Assembly (NCBI GenBank): GCA_034509925.1
Contig: CM067526.1
Coordinates: 4,518,501 to 4,582,500 of the forward strand
From: Hirudinaria manillensis
Lineage: Eukaryota; Annelida; Clitellata; Hirudinida; Hirudinidae
Direction of reading: 5' to 3'
Length of the DNA stretch: 64,000 bases
Shown piece by piece: positions 49,468 through 62,399 of the stretch; position 1 is the stretch's first letter; each line of letters opens with the position of its first letter. Position numbers and translations under genes: made by a program. The notes under the pieces are model-generated. The model saw nothing but the letters and a program-made list of their open reading frames with translations, did not search any database and had not been told where the DNA came from.

Positions 49468-49904
49468 AAGTCTCTTTAATAGAACATGAATGATCTCTAC
49501 CTGATCCATCGTCGTCGTCATCATCATCTATCATGTTCGGTCATCATCGTCATCGTCGTTCCACGGTCGTCCATCATCGTCGTCGTCGTCATCGTCATCG
49601 TTCCACGGTCGTCCATCATAGTTACGTCATAGTCGGCGTCATCCTTCTTTCAATTTATGCCAATTGAATTGTTCAAATCGATTGCGTGACGTCACGTACT
49701 TGAAAGTGTTAATTGCGTTAAGCGAGACTTTTAATGGACCAGCCAGAGAGAGGGCACCCTCACCTGACTGGCCTCATCTCCATTTTTTTTCCTTTCGACA
49801 GCCAATCGGACGCTGGGGCTGGTTTCCGGTTGTTTGTTATTGTCCAATTGGCTTTGAAATTGTAAAATTACAAATTGAAACATGTTTTAATTGGGGTAAT
49901 TACA

Positions 49905-49962
<58 letters not shown>

Positions 49963-49979
49963 TAATAATAATAATAATA
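49905..49979. repeat. (AAT)n microsatellite
   Basis: About 25 AAT units with one interruption (AAC near 49960). Confidence 0.9.
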
Positions 49980-50265
49980 GTGCAGTGCGTATGTGAAACA
50001 TCAATTCTTATTCAGAAGATTACAAATATCTGAATAAAGACACGGCTTACTTTCATCTGAAAGACAAAGAGTATTACATCACAATGTTATTATTATTATT
50101 GTTGTTGTTGTTGTTGTTGTTATTACTATTAATATTAATAATAATAATAATAATAATACTATTGTTATTATTATATTTCATTTCTTATTATTCTGCTCGG
50201 ACATTTTTTGATGTCATCCTGATTATTTCCAATGACAACATTAATATTGTTGCAATCAGACTTGT

Positions 50266-50315
50266 GGTACCTGGTCCAGGTACCCAAGTTGTACCTAAGT
50301 ACTTTTTCAAGTACT
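50266..50315. repeat. Cluster of short inverted repeats
   Basis: GGTACCTGG-T-CCAGGTACC (50266-50284) is a perfect 9-bp inverted repeat around one base. It is followed by AGTACTT-TTTC-AAGTACT (50298-50315, 7-bp arms, 4-nt loop) and another AAGTACT at 50329-50335. This resembles subterminal repeats of cut-and-paste DNA transposons, but no terminal inverted repeats or transposase are seen. Confidence 0.4.
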
Positions 50316-51364
50316 GGATACTGAAATCAAGTACTGTTATAATGTTCTTTATTCATAAAAAAATATAAGTTTGAGATATTACAATCTTCGAATTGAATTA
50401 CCGATGTTTCTTATCAGTTTGTGGTTCCTTAAAAATGGAAACAATGCCGAGGAATCTTTATTGAGAGCGAATAACTTGGAACACGTGCGCGCCCACACAC
50501 CCTCACACACGCACACACGCACGCGGAGCGGTTTCAATCTGCTCCTTCGAATATATCACCGTCATCCGCCGTTGGAAATTCCCTCAAATTCCACATCACG
50601 TGATGAGATCCGGAGGCTCATTGGCAGCAACTGGGATGAAGATGTCGATTGTGGAAAAGAAGGAATGAGGATAGTGATGATGACGACGACGACGTGGATG
50701 TCGATTGCAGAGGTGATGATAATGATGATGAGAGGGGGTCGTGATGACGACGACGACGATGGTAAAGGTGGTGAGAGGTTGATGTTTGCATCTCTTAGCG
50801 ATTAAGTTTTTCTTGGGACCGACGATGGAAGCGATCGTCGTATATGTAAATATTCAAGTCCTAATTGGAAACAGGAATCATACCAGCTCCCATTCCAAAT
50901 CCAGTTACAGTTGATTTAGTAGTTCGAGGAGAGCGTAGAGAAACTGGAAAAGAGTTTGTATCATTCATTCCACTAATTGGTGCCTTCTTCTTTATAGGAT
51001 AACAAAGCATCTGCAGGTCTCAACCGCTCCTCACGTGGACATCTTGGAATTCAGAACGAGAATTGTCGTTGCTGTTGCTGTTGTTGTTGTTTTCAAAGAA
51101 ATTATGTTTTATCCGTAATTACCTTTATTGATTGAATCTAAAAACGTTTTGGTTATATATGTGTAATATATGCATTTTGCAATTATCTGTTGTTGTTGAT
51201 TCTGCATCTTAAGGGATTTCCTTGTGATGTGAATTATAACATCTAAATTATTTGCTATCCCATGCTTACTCTCTCAACGTGACAGAATATTGAGCTATAA
51301 TTAATGAATGAATTAATTAATTTTTCTCAATGACACCCAATTACTTATTATTCATAAGCCTGCC

Positions 51365-51496
<132 letters not shown>

Positions 51497-52908
51497 ATCC
51501 ATGCTTAATGCAATCCATTAATTGCAAATCACTGGCCCCACTGGCCAATGAGCGTCGTAATGCAGAACGTGGATAATTCTTCCCTGATGGTCCAATTAAT
51601 CTCTAATGACCTTCTAATCGCCTCTTATTTGACCTTCTCGTGACCTAATGTGGTAGTGGTAGAGCTGGTGGTGGCGATAGTAATGGTAAGTTGTTATTGT
51701 TGTTGTTGTTGTTGCTCTAAGGTTGGGGTGAGGAAAGTAGTGAAATATCAACCAACCAGTACTTAAAGATTAACCAATCGATTTTCTTTTTCTTTATTAA
51801 AGTAACTAATTAGGTGATAAATCTCACTTCGAGTATCAAATTCATTGCTCAAATGATTGATACGAAGACGATAACAACGCCGACGACGACCTCGGCGATG
51901 ATGATGATGATGACGACGGTAACGATGAAGGCATCAGTAGATACGTGATTACAATGCTGACCCTAGTGGTAATGATGACGACGACGACGATGATGACAAG
52001 GTTCCAGTCCTGTGTTTCGTGTCGGGCGATGATAACTCCACTGGCACAGAATGTGCCTTTCAAGTGGCAGTTATTACAAAGGATGCATCGTTGGGGTCAT
52101 GAAACATCGCCCTATTATCGCTTTCTGACCTTCGCTTGAACTGTCCGCTGACGTCATAAATCATAGATTTAAAATATGCGAGATATAATAATAATAATAA
52201 TAATAATGTCATCAGAAAATAATTATTTCGCAAACTTCTATCACGCTGAGAGAGTAAGTGTGGCGTAATACATACTGTAGATGACATAATCCACATTTAA
52301 AAAAAGACATTAACAAACAGAATAAAATAATATACACCATTTCTTCTATTCGGCTCCTCCGACAAATCATCGGCGACGATAATTAGAGATCCATCTCGTG
52401 TTCCTGATTGCGATACGAACGTGCCACTTCCGGGAGCACGGTCGATTCCATAGATAGGTGTGATTCCGTTCAGGCGTGAACAGAACTCTCTTTCATGTCG
52501 TCCAGTCACTTCTCCGGTGCACCCACGTTACCCAACTTTCTCAAACTCTTTCATTTTCACTTTCAGGCCATTCTACTCTAGAGCAATTACTCAAATGTCA
52601 TTTATTATTAGCTTAGGTAAATGGAGCGTTTCAATTTTGTAATTCGGTCGACAACAAGGAAGTTTTAAAACTTTTCTTAACTTTTACTTCGATGATTTTT
52701 GGTCTTAAAATTATAGTTGAAGAGGTAACGGATGAAGGAAAGCTTCCGTCCGAATAATGGAGAGGACAATCTCTGAAAAGCATCTCTTCACAATCGGAAA
52801 GAAGCAGTCTCAACTGCGCATAGATGTGACGGTTAGAAAGTAATCGATATCTCAATTAATTCAATCGACACCGAAAATCTACACTTAATTATTCAAACCG
52901 GTCGACAG

Positions 52909-55900
52909 ACTCAGGATAGTTTCATGTACGGCACTATCAGGAAGAAGGGCACGGTACGAATCCTGGCAGACAAATACGACAAGTGTTCAAGACCTCCGAT
53001 CATCATTCCCAAGTCCATGGACTCCTCCAAATCACCGGATCGTCTGAACAATCGAACGGTATCCTCCAAATTTTCCAGGAAGTTATCGTTGCCATCTGGC
53101 GATGAAGGCGGGAAGGTCGCGGATAAGTTTCACACCGTCAGAGAACACAGGTCGAAAGAACACAGAGTACCGGTGAATGGGAATCGAATTTTCATGGATC
53201 CTGATACCTTGTATTCCTTGGAAAGCAAGCCACCAGATCGTAAAGAAAATAGTTCAAGTTAGTTATCAACTTTATAAACGCCGACTTAACTTCAATTATA
53301 ATTTAATTATTAATTCGTAAATTAACTACTCAAGCGGTCGACAACCATTATTACGAGAAGATGTACGAGTTGGACGTCCAAAGCCAAACACCGCCAATCG
53401 GCTTGGAAGAGTTGGCAACCGACAAATATCGGCGCACCACGAGATCTGCTAAAGCCAAAGACGGAGATTCCATGATCGTTACCAGGATTCCAACGTTATA
53501 CCCCAAACCATTTCGTCAAAAAATGCCCGATCTTTTTGACATATCGGTTGGTCTACTCAGCTTAACTTCTACGAAACCTGAACCTTTTTCTTACATTTGT
53601 CTTCTTCTCTTCTTCAGAGAAACAACACGCAGAGGTCCTCCAAAAAAGTTACTCCACCATGCGATGATAAACTCGATAACAATCTGGATTTTCCGAACGA
53701 AATCAGCCCATTTGTTCGAAGCGACTCAAAAAGACAGGAAAATGAGGAGCTATTTACAGAGCTCATTTATGAAGAACCCGTTGCCGTCGACAAGTTCAAG
53801 TCCGAAAAGACGGATTCTGATGAAGAGGAGACTTCTTCTTATTTTCAAGTCTTATTTTTGAAGAACCAGGACAACTTTCACAGCTTACCGAGATTCTCAA
53901 GGGTGCGTTTTATTAACGATTGAATTAATTGTAATCTAGAATTTCAAGAATAATCCTTTCGGGCTGGATTAACTACGGAGCTAATGGAACTACAGACTTA
54001 GGCTCTGACAAAATCTGCGAAACTCTTTATATAACTCTTGTGGAACTAAGCATATTATGTAAAATTATGAAAACACATACTTCAATAAATGTAGCATTAA
54101 CCTGTAGATTTCGCAAATTTCAACAACAGTTGGGCTTTTCCAAAATTGATTAAAACGTTTATGTATAATTGTGGTATGTACGAAAAAAAGAATGTCACTA
54201 AAACTCACAGCCATGATTACGAATCTACTGAGTCACTTGACAAGAAAATAAATGCGATGATGAGGTTATTTGCAGCCTTAGGTTTACAGGACTCTTAATC
54301 CGGTCCTGATTTCGATTATGTATTAATCAAAACCCATGATGGGGTGAATACATTTTTATTTTTATTTCTATAAGTGACCAATTACTTCATTACTAAAGAA
54401 GTAATAAAAAAACTCTCAAACGTTAAATGTGCTAAAATTAGTTGTTATTTTTTATCACCAGAGAAACTGTTCTATCGATGAAGGGAGCATCATTTTATCG
54501 AAAAGATACACTCACAGACCGTTACCGGATCTAAGTATGTTAATTCTTTATTATTATTTATGTAATATGATTAATCATTTTCACTTTCTTGTTTTTGTTG
54601 TTTTTTTTTTACAATACGTAACTTATTTTCCACGAGGTAACACTTTCCATTAATTTATTTCAAGGCACATTCACAAACGACCAACAGAAAAATACTAATG
54701 TAAGTTTTGAATTTTAAGTTGTCTTAAGTTATGAAAATGAAGACCATGTCAAGCAATTTTAAGAAGATAAAGATTATAGCGATATTCATTTTGCTATTCT
54801 TAAGCTTAATTAATTTTTAAATTATTGATGAAACTATGTCATAATTAATAAAAGGCTAGTTAAGATAAATTTCCATTTCACAGAGCATTGAGATAAAATT
54901 CGCTCCAATAAAATATCCATTATCATTATTATTGTTATTACTTTTAATTGCGTTGTTTGAGACAAGCTGCTGATTATTATTTTAGAGAATTTGAGATGAT
55001 TTGATAGGATCAGATTTAAAAGTAATGTTTTATGTGAATCCCAAATCCTTATGGGAACTAATTATGACGAATTCACTTTTCAACGAATCAGCTTGATAAA
55101 GTTCTCGAAACCAGGAGGAAACACACAATAATTAACATAATCATCAGCGAAAAAAAGTATCTTGCCGTTCTCGAAGTTATATCCCAAGTACGTCGTAAGA
55201 AATTGTGCAGCTTTTATTTAGTTATTTTTTCTTTAAATTTCTTGGTTTGTTTTGGAACATTTGAACCAACTTGTTGACCAAATGTTGATCAAAAACGTAC
55301 CTGCATTAGCTAAGATGAAAACAAAGTAACTGGAAATGGATGGTTATTATTAATAATTAGTCAAAAATTGTATGTGGCTGGTTTTTTGCTAAAAATTGTT
55401 TTAATGCTTATATATAGTTACATTGTATGTTGCTCTTTTTTGTTTTTGGATGACCAAGTGGTTAATCGTTGGTGGTAAAATGTTTGGCAAATGAGTCAAT
55501 TACAATGCACATAATGGAGCTTCTCAATTCTTAGTCAATGGTTGCTAATAACAGTCTGCAGAGGTCTTTATCTGTTCACAAATTAATAACATTCATTGTC
55601 ACAACTTATTAACTTTCCACAAGTACAAAGATTCGTTCGAAAAATCCTTGAGTTCCTCCTCGTATTTGTCTGCTGCCAACATCAACCTGCTCTTTGATGA
55701 CTGCATTCTGCTCCTCGAGAAGCATTTTTCCGCTGCCAGGTCCTTTGCCTCCCTGGAAGAACGACTTGCCACAAAAAATGATGTCCAAATCGGAAAACTC
55801 ATCCTGGAACTCGTGAGCTTTGCTTTTTCGATTCTACTTTTTCTTGATGTTCAATTTGAGTTGTTTGTTTTTAAATTCTAATTTTTTATTTATTTATTTT

Positions 55901-58900
55901 GTCGCATCATTTTTGTCGTTTAAATTTAATTAGCATCCTGGTTTCGAGGAGCGTAATTATATTTGCTGCGGTTGATGTTGCAATTAAAGTTAATTTGTCG
56001 TTTCAGGCCGTTTCCGAGTTTGAGATTGGGAAGCGTTACCTCACCTTGTTTCCAGAAATTAAAAAGTTGTTGCAACGGTTGATGTCCAATGAAGCCAAAT
56101 ACAGGGAACTCATAAAGGTTGCCACGACAAATGACTTAATCTCACTACATTGCTACGTTATTTATGTTCAATATGTAGTCTATGATAACATTAGTTATTA
56201 TATGCATCCCGTGTCGTGTAATATTAACGTTTAATGTTAATAATTAATAATAATGTTGTTTATTATTATAATGTGACTGCATATACAAAATAATTTCAAC
56301 TGAATCTTAAACGAATGCACTTTCAGAACGTTTGTTTAACTAACCTGGCTGATGTGAAGCTGGAAGGTTAGTGACTTAATTAATGCTTTAATGAGTAATT
56401 TTTTGTGTCTGAAATTTTGACAATGTAATGTTTATTGAACATAAATATTTAACATTTAAATTAAATTTTTGTTGAATTAAGTGTTTATATTATTTATATT
56501 CAGAATTATATGTTTATATTATTCTTCATACAGAATTACTCTTCAAGCCCATATTTCAGTTGCAAAAGAACATTTCATTGTGGTCGGTGAGTGACCTCTC
56601 AAAAAGCAGACGACTTTTGTTCATCTTAACTACTTAACATAATCGAGAGGTCCTATTATTCGTAGGATCTCCTCAGTGTAACTTCCGAAGGTCATCCGGA
56701 CCACAAACCTCTGCTTCAAGTCAACAAATTGGCAGAATCCTTTCTCTCTCAAGTTAACTCCGCCTCCTGTGAGGTAACTGCCTCCGAATATTGATGTTGA
56801 ATATTCAATTGTATGTTAATGGTCCAATCATTAATAATGGATTAATTAAATGATTTCCCTTAACTGATAACTTAAGCCTTCCAATTTAATAATTTTCACC
56901 ACCAGGGGGAGCAAGTGCATTTCATATGTGCATTTCATATGTGCTCATATTATAGTGTGCACATTTAAAAATATTATTATTTATATTTGTGTTATTAAAT
57001 ATTTAAATATTATGAATTAATGGAGTTTTGTCTCGTTTGTTGAGACCAACGAGGAGAGGCTTCTGAAGCAAGGAGTTCTCGTGGAAAAGGGAAACAAGGG
57101 AAAGAAACTGGTGAAGTTGTTTCTGTTCAAAGAAGTTCTCATCTGCACCAAGGAAAAGATCTCCAACGGGTTCGTCGTATCTTCGTCCTTCTTCGCATTT
57201 GCATTTGCATCATCAACAACATCAACATCAGTTCGTAATCGATTAGAATCGAGTAGTTATCGTTTAGTGGTTAACTAAGTTAATCATAAATTAACGATTT
57301 TTGTCGACAGAATAAACATCAGTCGGACGGTCAAGTGGTTCATCGCGCTTTGTAACTTGAAATTGGAAGCGATTCCAAAGGGTGAGATCGTCTCGTTTGT
57401 ACTGAAACTTCTGCCGAAAACAATTATCGTTGTTGTTGTTGTTGTTATTGTTGTGATGACTAATTGGTCGATCATTAGTTGGTCATTAGTCGGTACATTA
57501 GTCATGCTGCATTCGAGATTATTGTTAGTCATTCGTTATAATATTAACATCAGTCGTTGTTATTATTAATATTATTAATTGATTTAAATTAAATATTAAT
57601 TATTTAATATTATTATTAATATTATTTGTTTATTTTCCTTAATAAAAAATTAAGTCTAGATTTGAAAGTTCAAGAGCTTTTGGATCACATAGAGGATTGT
57701 ACAAAATGATATTTAACAATACATAAATATGGACCAACATATAAAGGGGGAATAATATAACAATAATTATTTCCATATCATTTAATTATTTTGATTAAAA
57801 GTGAAACGAATGTTGAGGAAGTTAAGACATGAAAGTCACTTGATGTGTCATTTTTTTATTTTTCAAACGAAATAAATAGTTGTCTAAATATAGTTCATTA
57901 TTCATAATTATTAATTAATTATCAATTATGATTTACTTGTTGGCAACAAATTTATCATTTTATCTTAAATTTACTTTAAATTTAACATTTAAACGTCCTC
58001 ATTCGTGACGTCGTGAATGCTTTACTTCCTCGATTCATCGCAGACTTCATCGATGCTCATTCGGCGATGGAACACGAGAACGAAATGAACGAGTTGCAGC
58101 AGGAACTGACAAAACTCCAATTGGAACACGAAACTGAACTTCAAAACACCTGCAACGTCGTAAGATTCTCCATCGAGTTTCTTTGATTTGAAAGTAAACA
58201 GGATTAAATTAAACAATTTAATTAAAAAGCATTTTCACCTTTCTGTTTGAATTCTAAAACAAACAAATATTTTTATTTTCTTTTCTGTAAATTTCATTCT
58301 CGTACGTTTGTTTAACTGCAGGACAACAGGCCTGTGTTCGTCCAATCTCTGATGAACAGAAAGATCGAAGCACTACAGAAGAAGATCGAGAAGCAGGTCC
58401 TAGTTGGCGACTCGGAGTCTCGTCCGATTCTCTCTCGAATCCGAAAAAAAAAGACCCTCAGACTCCAAATTTATTTTAATTTTTTTTTGCAGGAAGTTTT
58501 GCTTTCCCTGTCGCTTCCAATTCTGCCTCTCGTGGTGACCAACAAGTCAACCAGGAAGTCCTACCACCTCCTCATTTCCTCACCTTACGACCAGGCTCAG
58601 TGGATCGAAGCCATAGGGGATGCCATCGACAAAGGTGAGGTTGTTTTTGTTTACATTTCAAGGCTGCAATGGAGACGGTGAGGTATAAATATCAATGGTG
58701 TTTACGAGATTTATGACTTTATTGCAGGATTTATTGCTTTAAATAACATTTCTATGGTGTTATCTGTAATAATATTTAGTACTAATTACATGGTGAATTA
58801 TGATGATGATTTTGGCAATACTTTGGTATTCCTGTCACATATTCTACATATTTGTCATGAATCTTATGGCATATGTTTCAAAACAGCACCCAAGTCTTCG

Positions 58901-61900
58901 CGGTTGAGTCTGACGGAGATCACTGGAATGGTGAACGTGGACAAGGTGGTTTGGACTTTTGTTTGTTTGTTTGTTGCAAACTGATGTTTGGAATGTCTTT
59001 GTTTGCTTTTGTGGTTGTTAATTTTGTAAACATGCATTGCATTTAGTGTATTTATTATATTTAATGTATTTATTGTTTTATGCATCAGTCCAATAGTATG
59101 AGAAGGTACTTCTTCATTGATCTGCCATTTGCTTGGAATAACAGCACATGCATCTGTTAAGTGATAATGCATGATAACCATTTTGAAGTGAATTGTTTCA
59201 TGCATTTCATTCTATTCTTGTTTCAGTTCACCACAGCAAAATTTCAAAACACAGAAAATTCAGGCAAGGAATTTGAATTTAATAAAATAATAAATTTTAA
59301 TCAACTTTAGTTAGAAATGATTTTAATTTTGATATTCAGACTGGAAGGGCATGTCAACAGGTAGTCTGAACATAATAATACACAAAATGGTTGGACTCAA
59401 GGAAAAGTCGAGTGAGTTTTGAATTTTTTTTTCTTTCCCTTCAATTTCTTATTATTTAAAATCAATAAACAAACCAATTTAACAAAGAAATTGTGAAATT
59501 CAAAATAAAATCTCTCTTTCATAGGAGTCGCTTGTGCAATTGAAACTGACGTTTTGGGTCACTTCCTGATGAAGGAGCAGACGAACACCGTTGAAAGTAA
59601 AGAACCTGAGTGGAATGAGGTCGGTGTGACACGGAAAAAAGTATTTTATGATCTGACTTAATTACAATATTTTATAATTCAATTTAATTAAAATATTTAG
59701 AATTCAATTGAATTAAAATACTTCCAATGAAGCATTTATTGGCCATTTTCAGATTTAAGGAAGCAATTTCTCCTGAAAATGCTTGAATTTTGTCACAGTT
59801 TTTCTGACAAATTGTTGAACATTTTATTATTAGTATTAAATAATTATCAATAATTATAATTAATATTTAATAATATATTAATTATTATTAATATAAATTT
59901 AATAATTTTAAGTTATTTTCTCATGCTAAAATGATTATTCTTTCCAGAGTTTTGACATTGACATGGAAGGAGTGAAGATGTTGAGGATTTTTGCCTACAA
60001 AAAGGAAAAAGTTGACGTACTCCTCGGGAAGTGCACTTTGGAGGTGAAAGATTTTGTTTTAGGGTTCAGTTGTTGATGTTCTTGAAGTGATTGTAGTCCA
60101 GGTCTTTAGTCATTCCAATCAATAGTTAAGTGATTCTAGTCCAGGTCTTTAGTCATTCCAATCGATAGTGAAGTGATTCTAGTCCAGGTCTTTAGTCATT
60201 CCAATCGATAATGAAGTGATTGTAGTCCAGGTCTTTAGTCATTCCAATCAATAGTGAAGTGATTCTAGTCCAGGTCTTTAGTCGTTCCAATCAATAGTGA
60301 TTGTAGTCCAGGTTCTTAATTGCCTTGCTTTCTCATTCAGCTCGACAGGGGTTGGCTGTCAGACAACGTAACTTCCCAGAATCTCATGTTGGACAAAGAA
60401 GTAATTCATGTTTTCGTTCAAATGTTCAGCATAATTATGGTTATTATTAAGTGATTAAAAATATTGTTGTTGTTGTTGCTGATGCCATTGTTGATGTTGT
60501 TGTTGTTGTTGTTGATATTACAAACATTTGTGAACGTATTGCAAACACCTGAACGATCATTTCCCCTGTCGTGAATAACATGAAAATTCTTTCTTTAACT
60601 TCCTTTCCAACTTTCACGACTCCAACAACAACTCGTTGTGTTGCAGTTGCAGTTGTTGGTGTCGTTGAAGTTTTCACCTCATCAGGTCATGAGGAGGAAG
60701 GTGGTTGTGGTGCAACCTGGTGGAGTGTTTGGTGTCAGCCTCAAGAAGATCACCAGGTTGATTGGAAAAATATGCATTGGTGGTGGTGATGATGATGATG
60801 GCAGTGTTGGTGGTAGTGATGATGATGATGTTGAATGTTATATAAATGCTGGTATATAAAATGATTGGAAAAATACATAATTGCATAACAATTGTTCATT
60901 ATTATTTGTTCTCAGTGTTTCTATTATTATTATTATTATTATTATTATTTGTTTGCCTTTTGTGCTCGTGCGCTGTTGCGACTGATTCCCACATTGTCAT
61001 TTAGGAGGGAAGGTGTTTTGGTTCCTTCTGTTATCAAGTACTGCGTCACAGAAATCGAAAGGAGAGGTCAGTTCTTGATTGGTGATGATGACGACGACGA
61101 TGATGGTGACGGTGATGATGATGATGATGAATGTAAGGTTGAACTTTTACTTTTAAATTGGAAAATATTTCTGATGTTCAAAAGGTGTGCCATAATTTAT
61201 TATTATTATTATTATTAAAAATTATTATTATTATTATCATTGTCGTTGTTGTGTTGGCAATATTTTTGTTTGTTGTTGTTTTGAATGTTAAATATTGAAA
61301 TAACAAATAAAATGAGTAGAAACCAACATGAAATTCTTGCAGGACTGAAGGAGGAGGGGATCTACAGGGTGAGTGGACTCATGACGGAAATCAACAAAAT
61401 CAAGTCTTCTTTCGACAGAGGTTTAGCCGGGAAATTTTCATCGAATATTTTGTGAATGTTTAAAAAAAAAATGTTGTTTTTAAATGATTTATTAAATCAC
61501 CTGTTTATCTATTTTTGAATTTCTTACGACGACGATCTCGTGCAGGTGACACGGAGACGTCTCTGAAACTCCTGCAAAGTGCAGACGTGAATGTCGTCAC
61601 GAGTCTCCTCAAACTCTTCCTCAGGGAACTCCCCGAAGCCCTCTTCACCGATTCGAGATATGCAGACTTTGTGCAGGCTTTAGGTGATTTTTAATTGTCG
61701 CTGTTGTTGTTTAAGGATTGTTGTTGTTTTTAATTGTCGTTGTTGTTTTCAATTGTTGTTGTTTTTAATTATTGTTGATAAATGTTGTCACCTTTGAAAA
61801 TTCTTTTCGATTGCGGTCGACAGATGTCAAAGATGAAGACAAACAGTTCGAAATCTTCATCAACCTCTTCAAAGGTTTGCCTTCCTGCAACTCTGCCTCC

Positions 61901-62247
61901 ATTTCCTACCTTCTCAGACACATTCTGAGGTTTGTCGATTTCTCATCTGACGTCTTAAATTTATCTCGATTCACAGAAGCGTGAATTCTCGAAGTTTAGT
62001 TCGCTCGTTAACGACGACGATTCGTCCTCGCAGGGTGGCCGAAATGAGTGCCGTCAACAAGATGTCCTTGGCCAACCTGGCCACCATGTTCGGTCCCACC
62101 CTCCTCAGACCCGCGATTTCCGAGGGCCACGAGGCGAGCTGCGAGTCGCTAAAAATTGCCCGAGAAACGAGTTGGGTGGCCAAACAGGCAGACGTTCTTC
62201 TCTTTTACCTCCGAAACGTTCGCCACCTCTCCAAGTGGCATCCGTGA
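52909..62247 (+). CDS. BCR/ABR: BCR/ABR-type RhoGEF-RhoGAP protein, at least 28 exons
   Basis: Exons: 52924 (or 52909)-53257, 53335-53546, 53618-53902, 54462-54534, 54665-54699, 55092-55187, 55624-55812, 56007-56117, 56327-56366, 56534-56586, 56666-56773, 57045-57169, 57311-57381, 58044-58159, 58322-58396, 58493-58634, 58887-58945, 59227-59263, 59340-59411, 59525-59619, 59948-60043, 60341-60400, 60647 (or 60653)-60756, 61005-61066, 61343-61420, 61546-61683, 61824-61929, 62034-62247. All phases join in one frame; from the ATG at 52924 it is 1063 aa. Order is DH, PH with coiled-coil insert, C2, RhoGAP, which is diagnostic of BCR/ABR. Such proteins load GTP on Rho-family GTPases through DH-PH and hydrolyse it on Rac/Cdc42 through the GAP domain, at the cell cortex. 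Residues 1-313 are polar, basic and Ser-rich with no domain recognised. A good acceptor (gtcgacag) at 52908 suggests that upstream exons may exist; a BCR N-terminal kinase/oligomerisation region is not visible. Confidence 0.9.
55092..56773 (+). other. DH (RhoGEF) domain, residues about 314-512
   Basis: Six exons. The first gives [12 protein letters not shown], matching the opening helix of DH domains (BCR has a comparable SEETYLSHLEAL). Later come [33 protein letters not shown] (the conserved KP-motif helix that contacts switch regions) and [18 protein letters not shown], close to the BCR segment ahead of the PH domain. Catalytic competence cannot be judged without an alignment. Confidence 0.82.
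57045..58634 (+). other. PH domain with coiled-coil insertion, residues about 513-688
   Basis: The first strands are [23 protein letters not shown] and [17 protein letters not shown]. They are followed by a long charged helix ([20 protein letters not shown], then [14 protein letters not shown]). The PH fold then resumes with [20 protein letters not shown], whose Trp is the invariant PH C-terminal helix residue. BCR and ABR have the same kind of Lys/Glu-rich insert between PH strands. Confidence 0.85.
59340..60756 (+). other. C2 domain, residues about 720-864
   Basis: Starts at [14 protein letters not shown], continues with [53 protein letters not shown] and ends at [14 protein letters not shown]. 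This parallels the BCR C2 region ending QTGVFGVKI. It probably gives membrane association. The aspartates of classical Ca2+-binding C2 loops are only partly evident, so Ca2+ dependence is doubtful. Confidence 0.8.
60085..60313 (+). repeat. 43-bp minisatellite, about five copies, in a BCR/ABR intron
   Basis: Unit AAGTGATTCTAGTCCAGGTC followed by TTTAGTCATTCCAATCGATA and GTG, repeated about 5.3 times with a few substitutions. It lies inside the intron 60044-60340 within the C2-coding part. No coding frame is kept across it. Confidence 0.9.
61005..62247 (+). other. RhoGAP domain, residues about 865-1063
   Basis: Begins [20 protein letters not shown]. The arginine finger is R894 in GIYRVSG. Further motifs are [17 protein letters not shown] and [19 protein letters not shown], including the conserved Lys (K1002) and Asn (N1007) of RhoGAPs. 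All catalytic landmarks are present, so GAP activity is expected. The reading frame ends at TGA 62245-62247 after HLSKWHP. Confidence 0.92.
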
Positions 62248-62305
62248 AGCGGATGCTGCTTCGTTTCTGAACGGCGGAGGAGGAAAAAAATGTTTGTTTT
62301 TTCAG

Positions 62306-62399
62306 GGAACGACAGAGCAAGTTGTCGTTATTGATGAAAGTTAATCTATCGATATTTATTTTTAATGCACGATATATCAGAGGAAGGAACCACTTCTGA
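62306..62399 (+). other. Possible alternative last exon of the BCR/ABR-like gene
   Basis: A strong acceptor (gttttttcag|G at 62305) follows the stop. A donor inside the last codons (CATCC|gtgaag, exon end 62243) would remove a 62-bp intron and the normal stop. It would add PERQSKLSLLMKV and further residues to a TGA at 62397-62399. The RQS that follows resembles the KRQS just before the PDZ-binding tail of vertebrate BCR. This rests on splice sites only. Confidence 0.35.

Noticed and set aside
52456..52463. Perfect T-box half site AGGTGTGA upstream of the BCR/ABR-like gene
   Set aside because: An 8-mer is expected by chance about once or twice in a window of this size; nothing links it to the T-box gene.
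52297..52509. Minus-strand frame with non-repetitive composition (ends near EEPNRRNG before a GTGTAT donor-like site)
   Set aside because: It could be an exon, but I found no convincing acceptor or partner exon and recognise no family.
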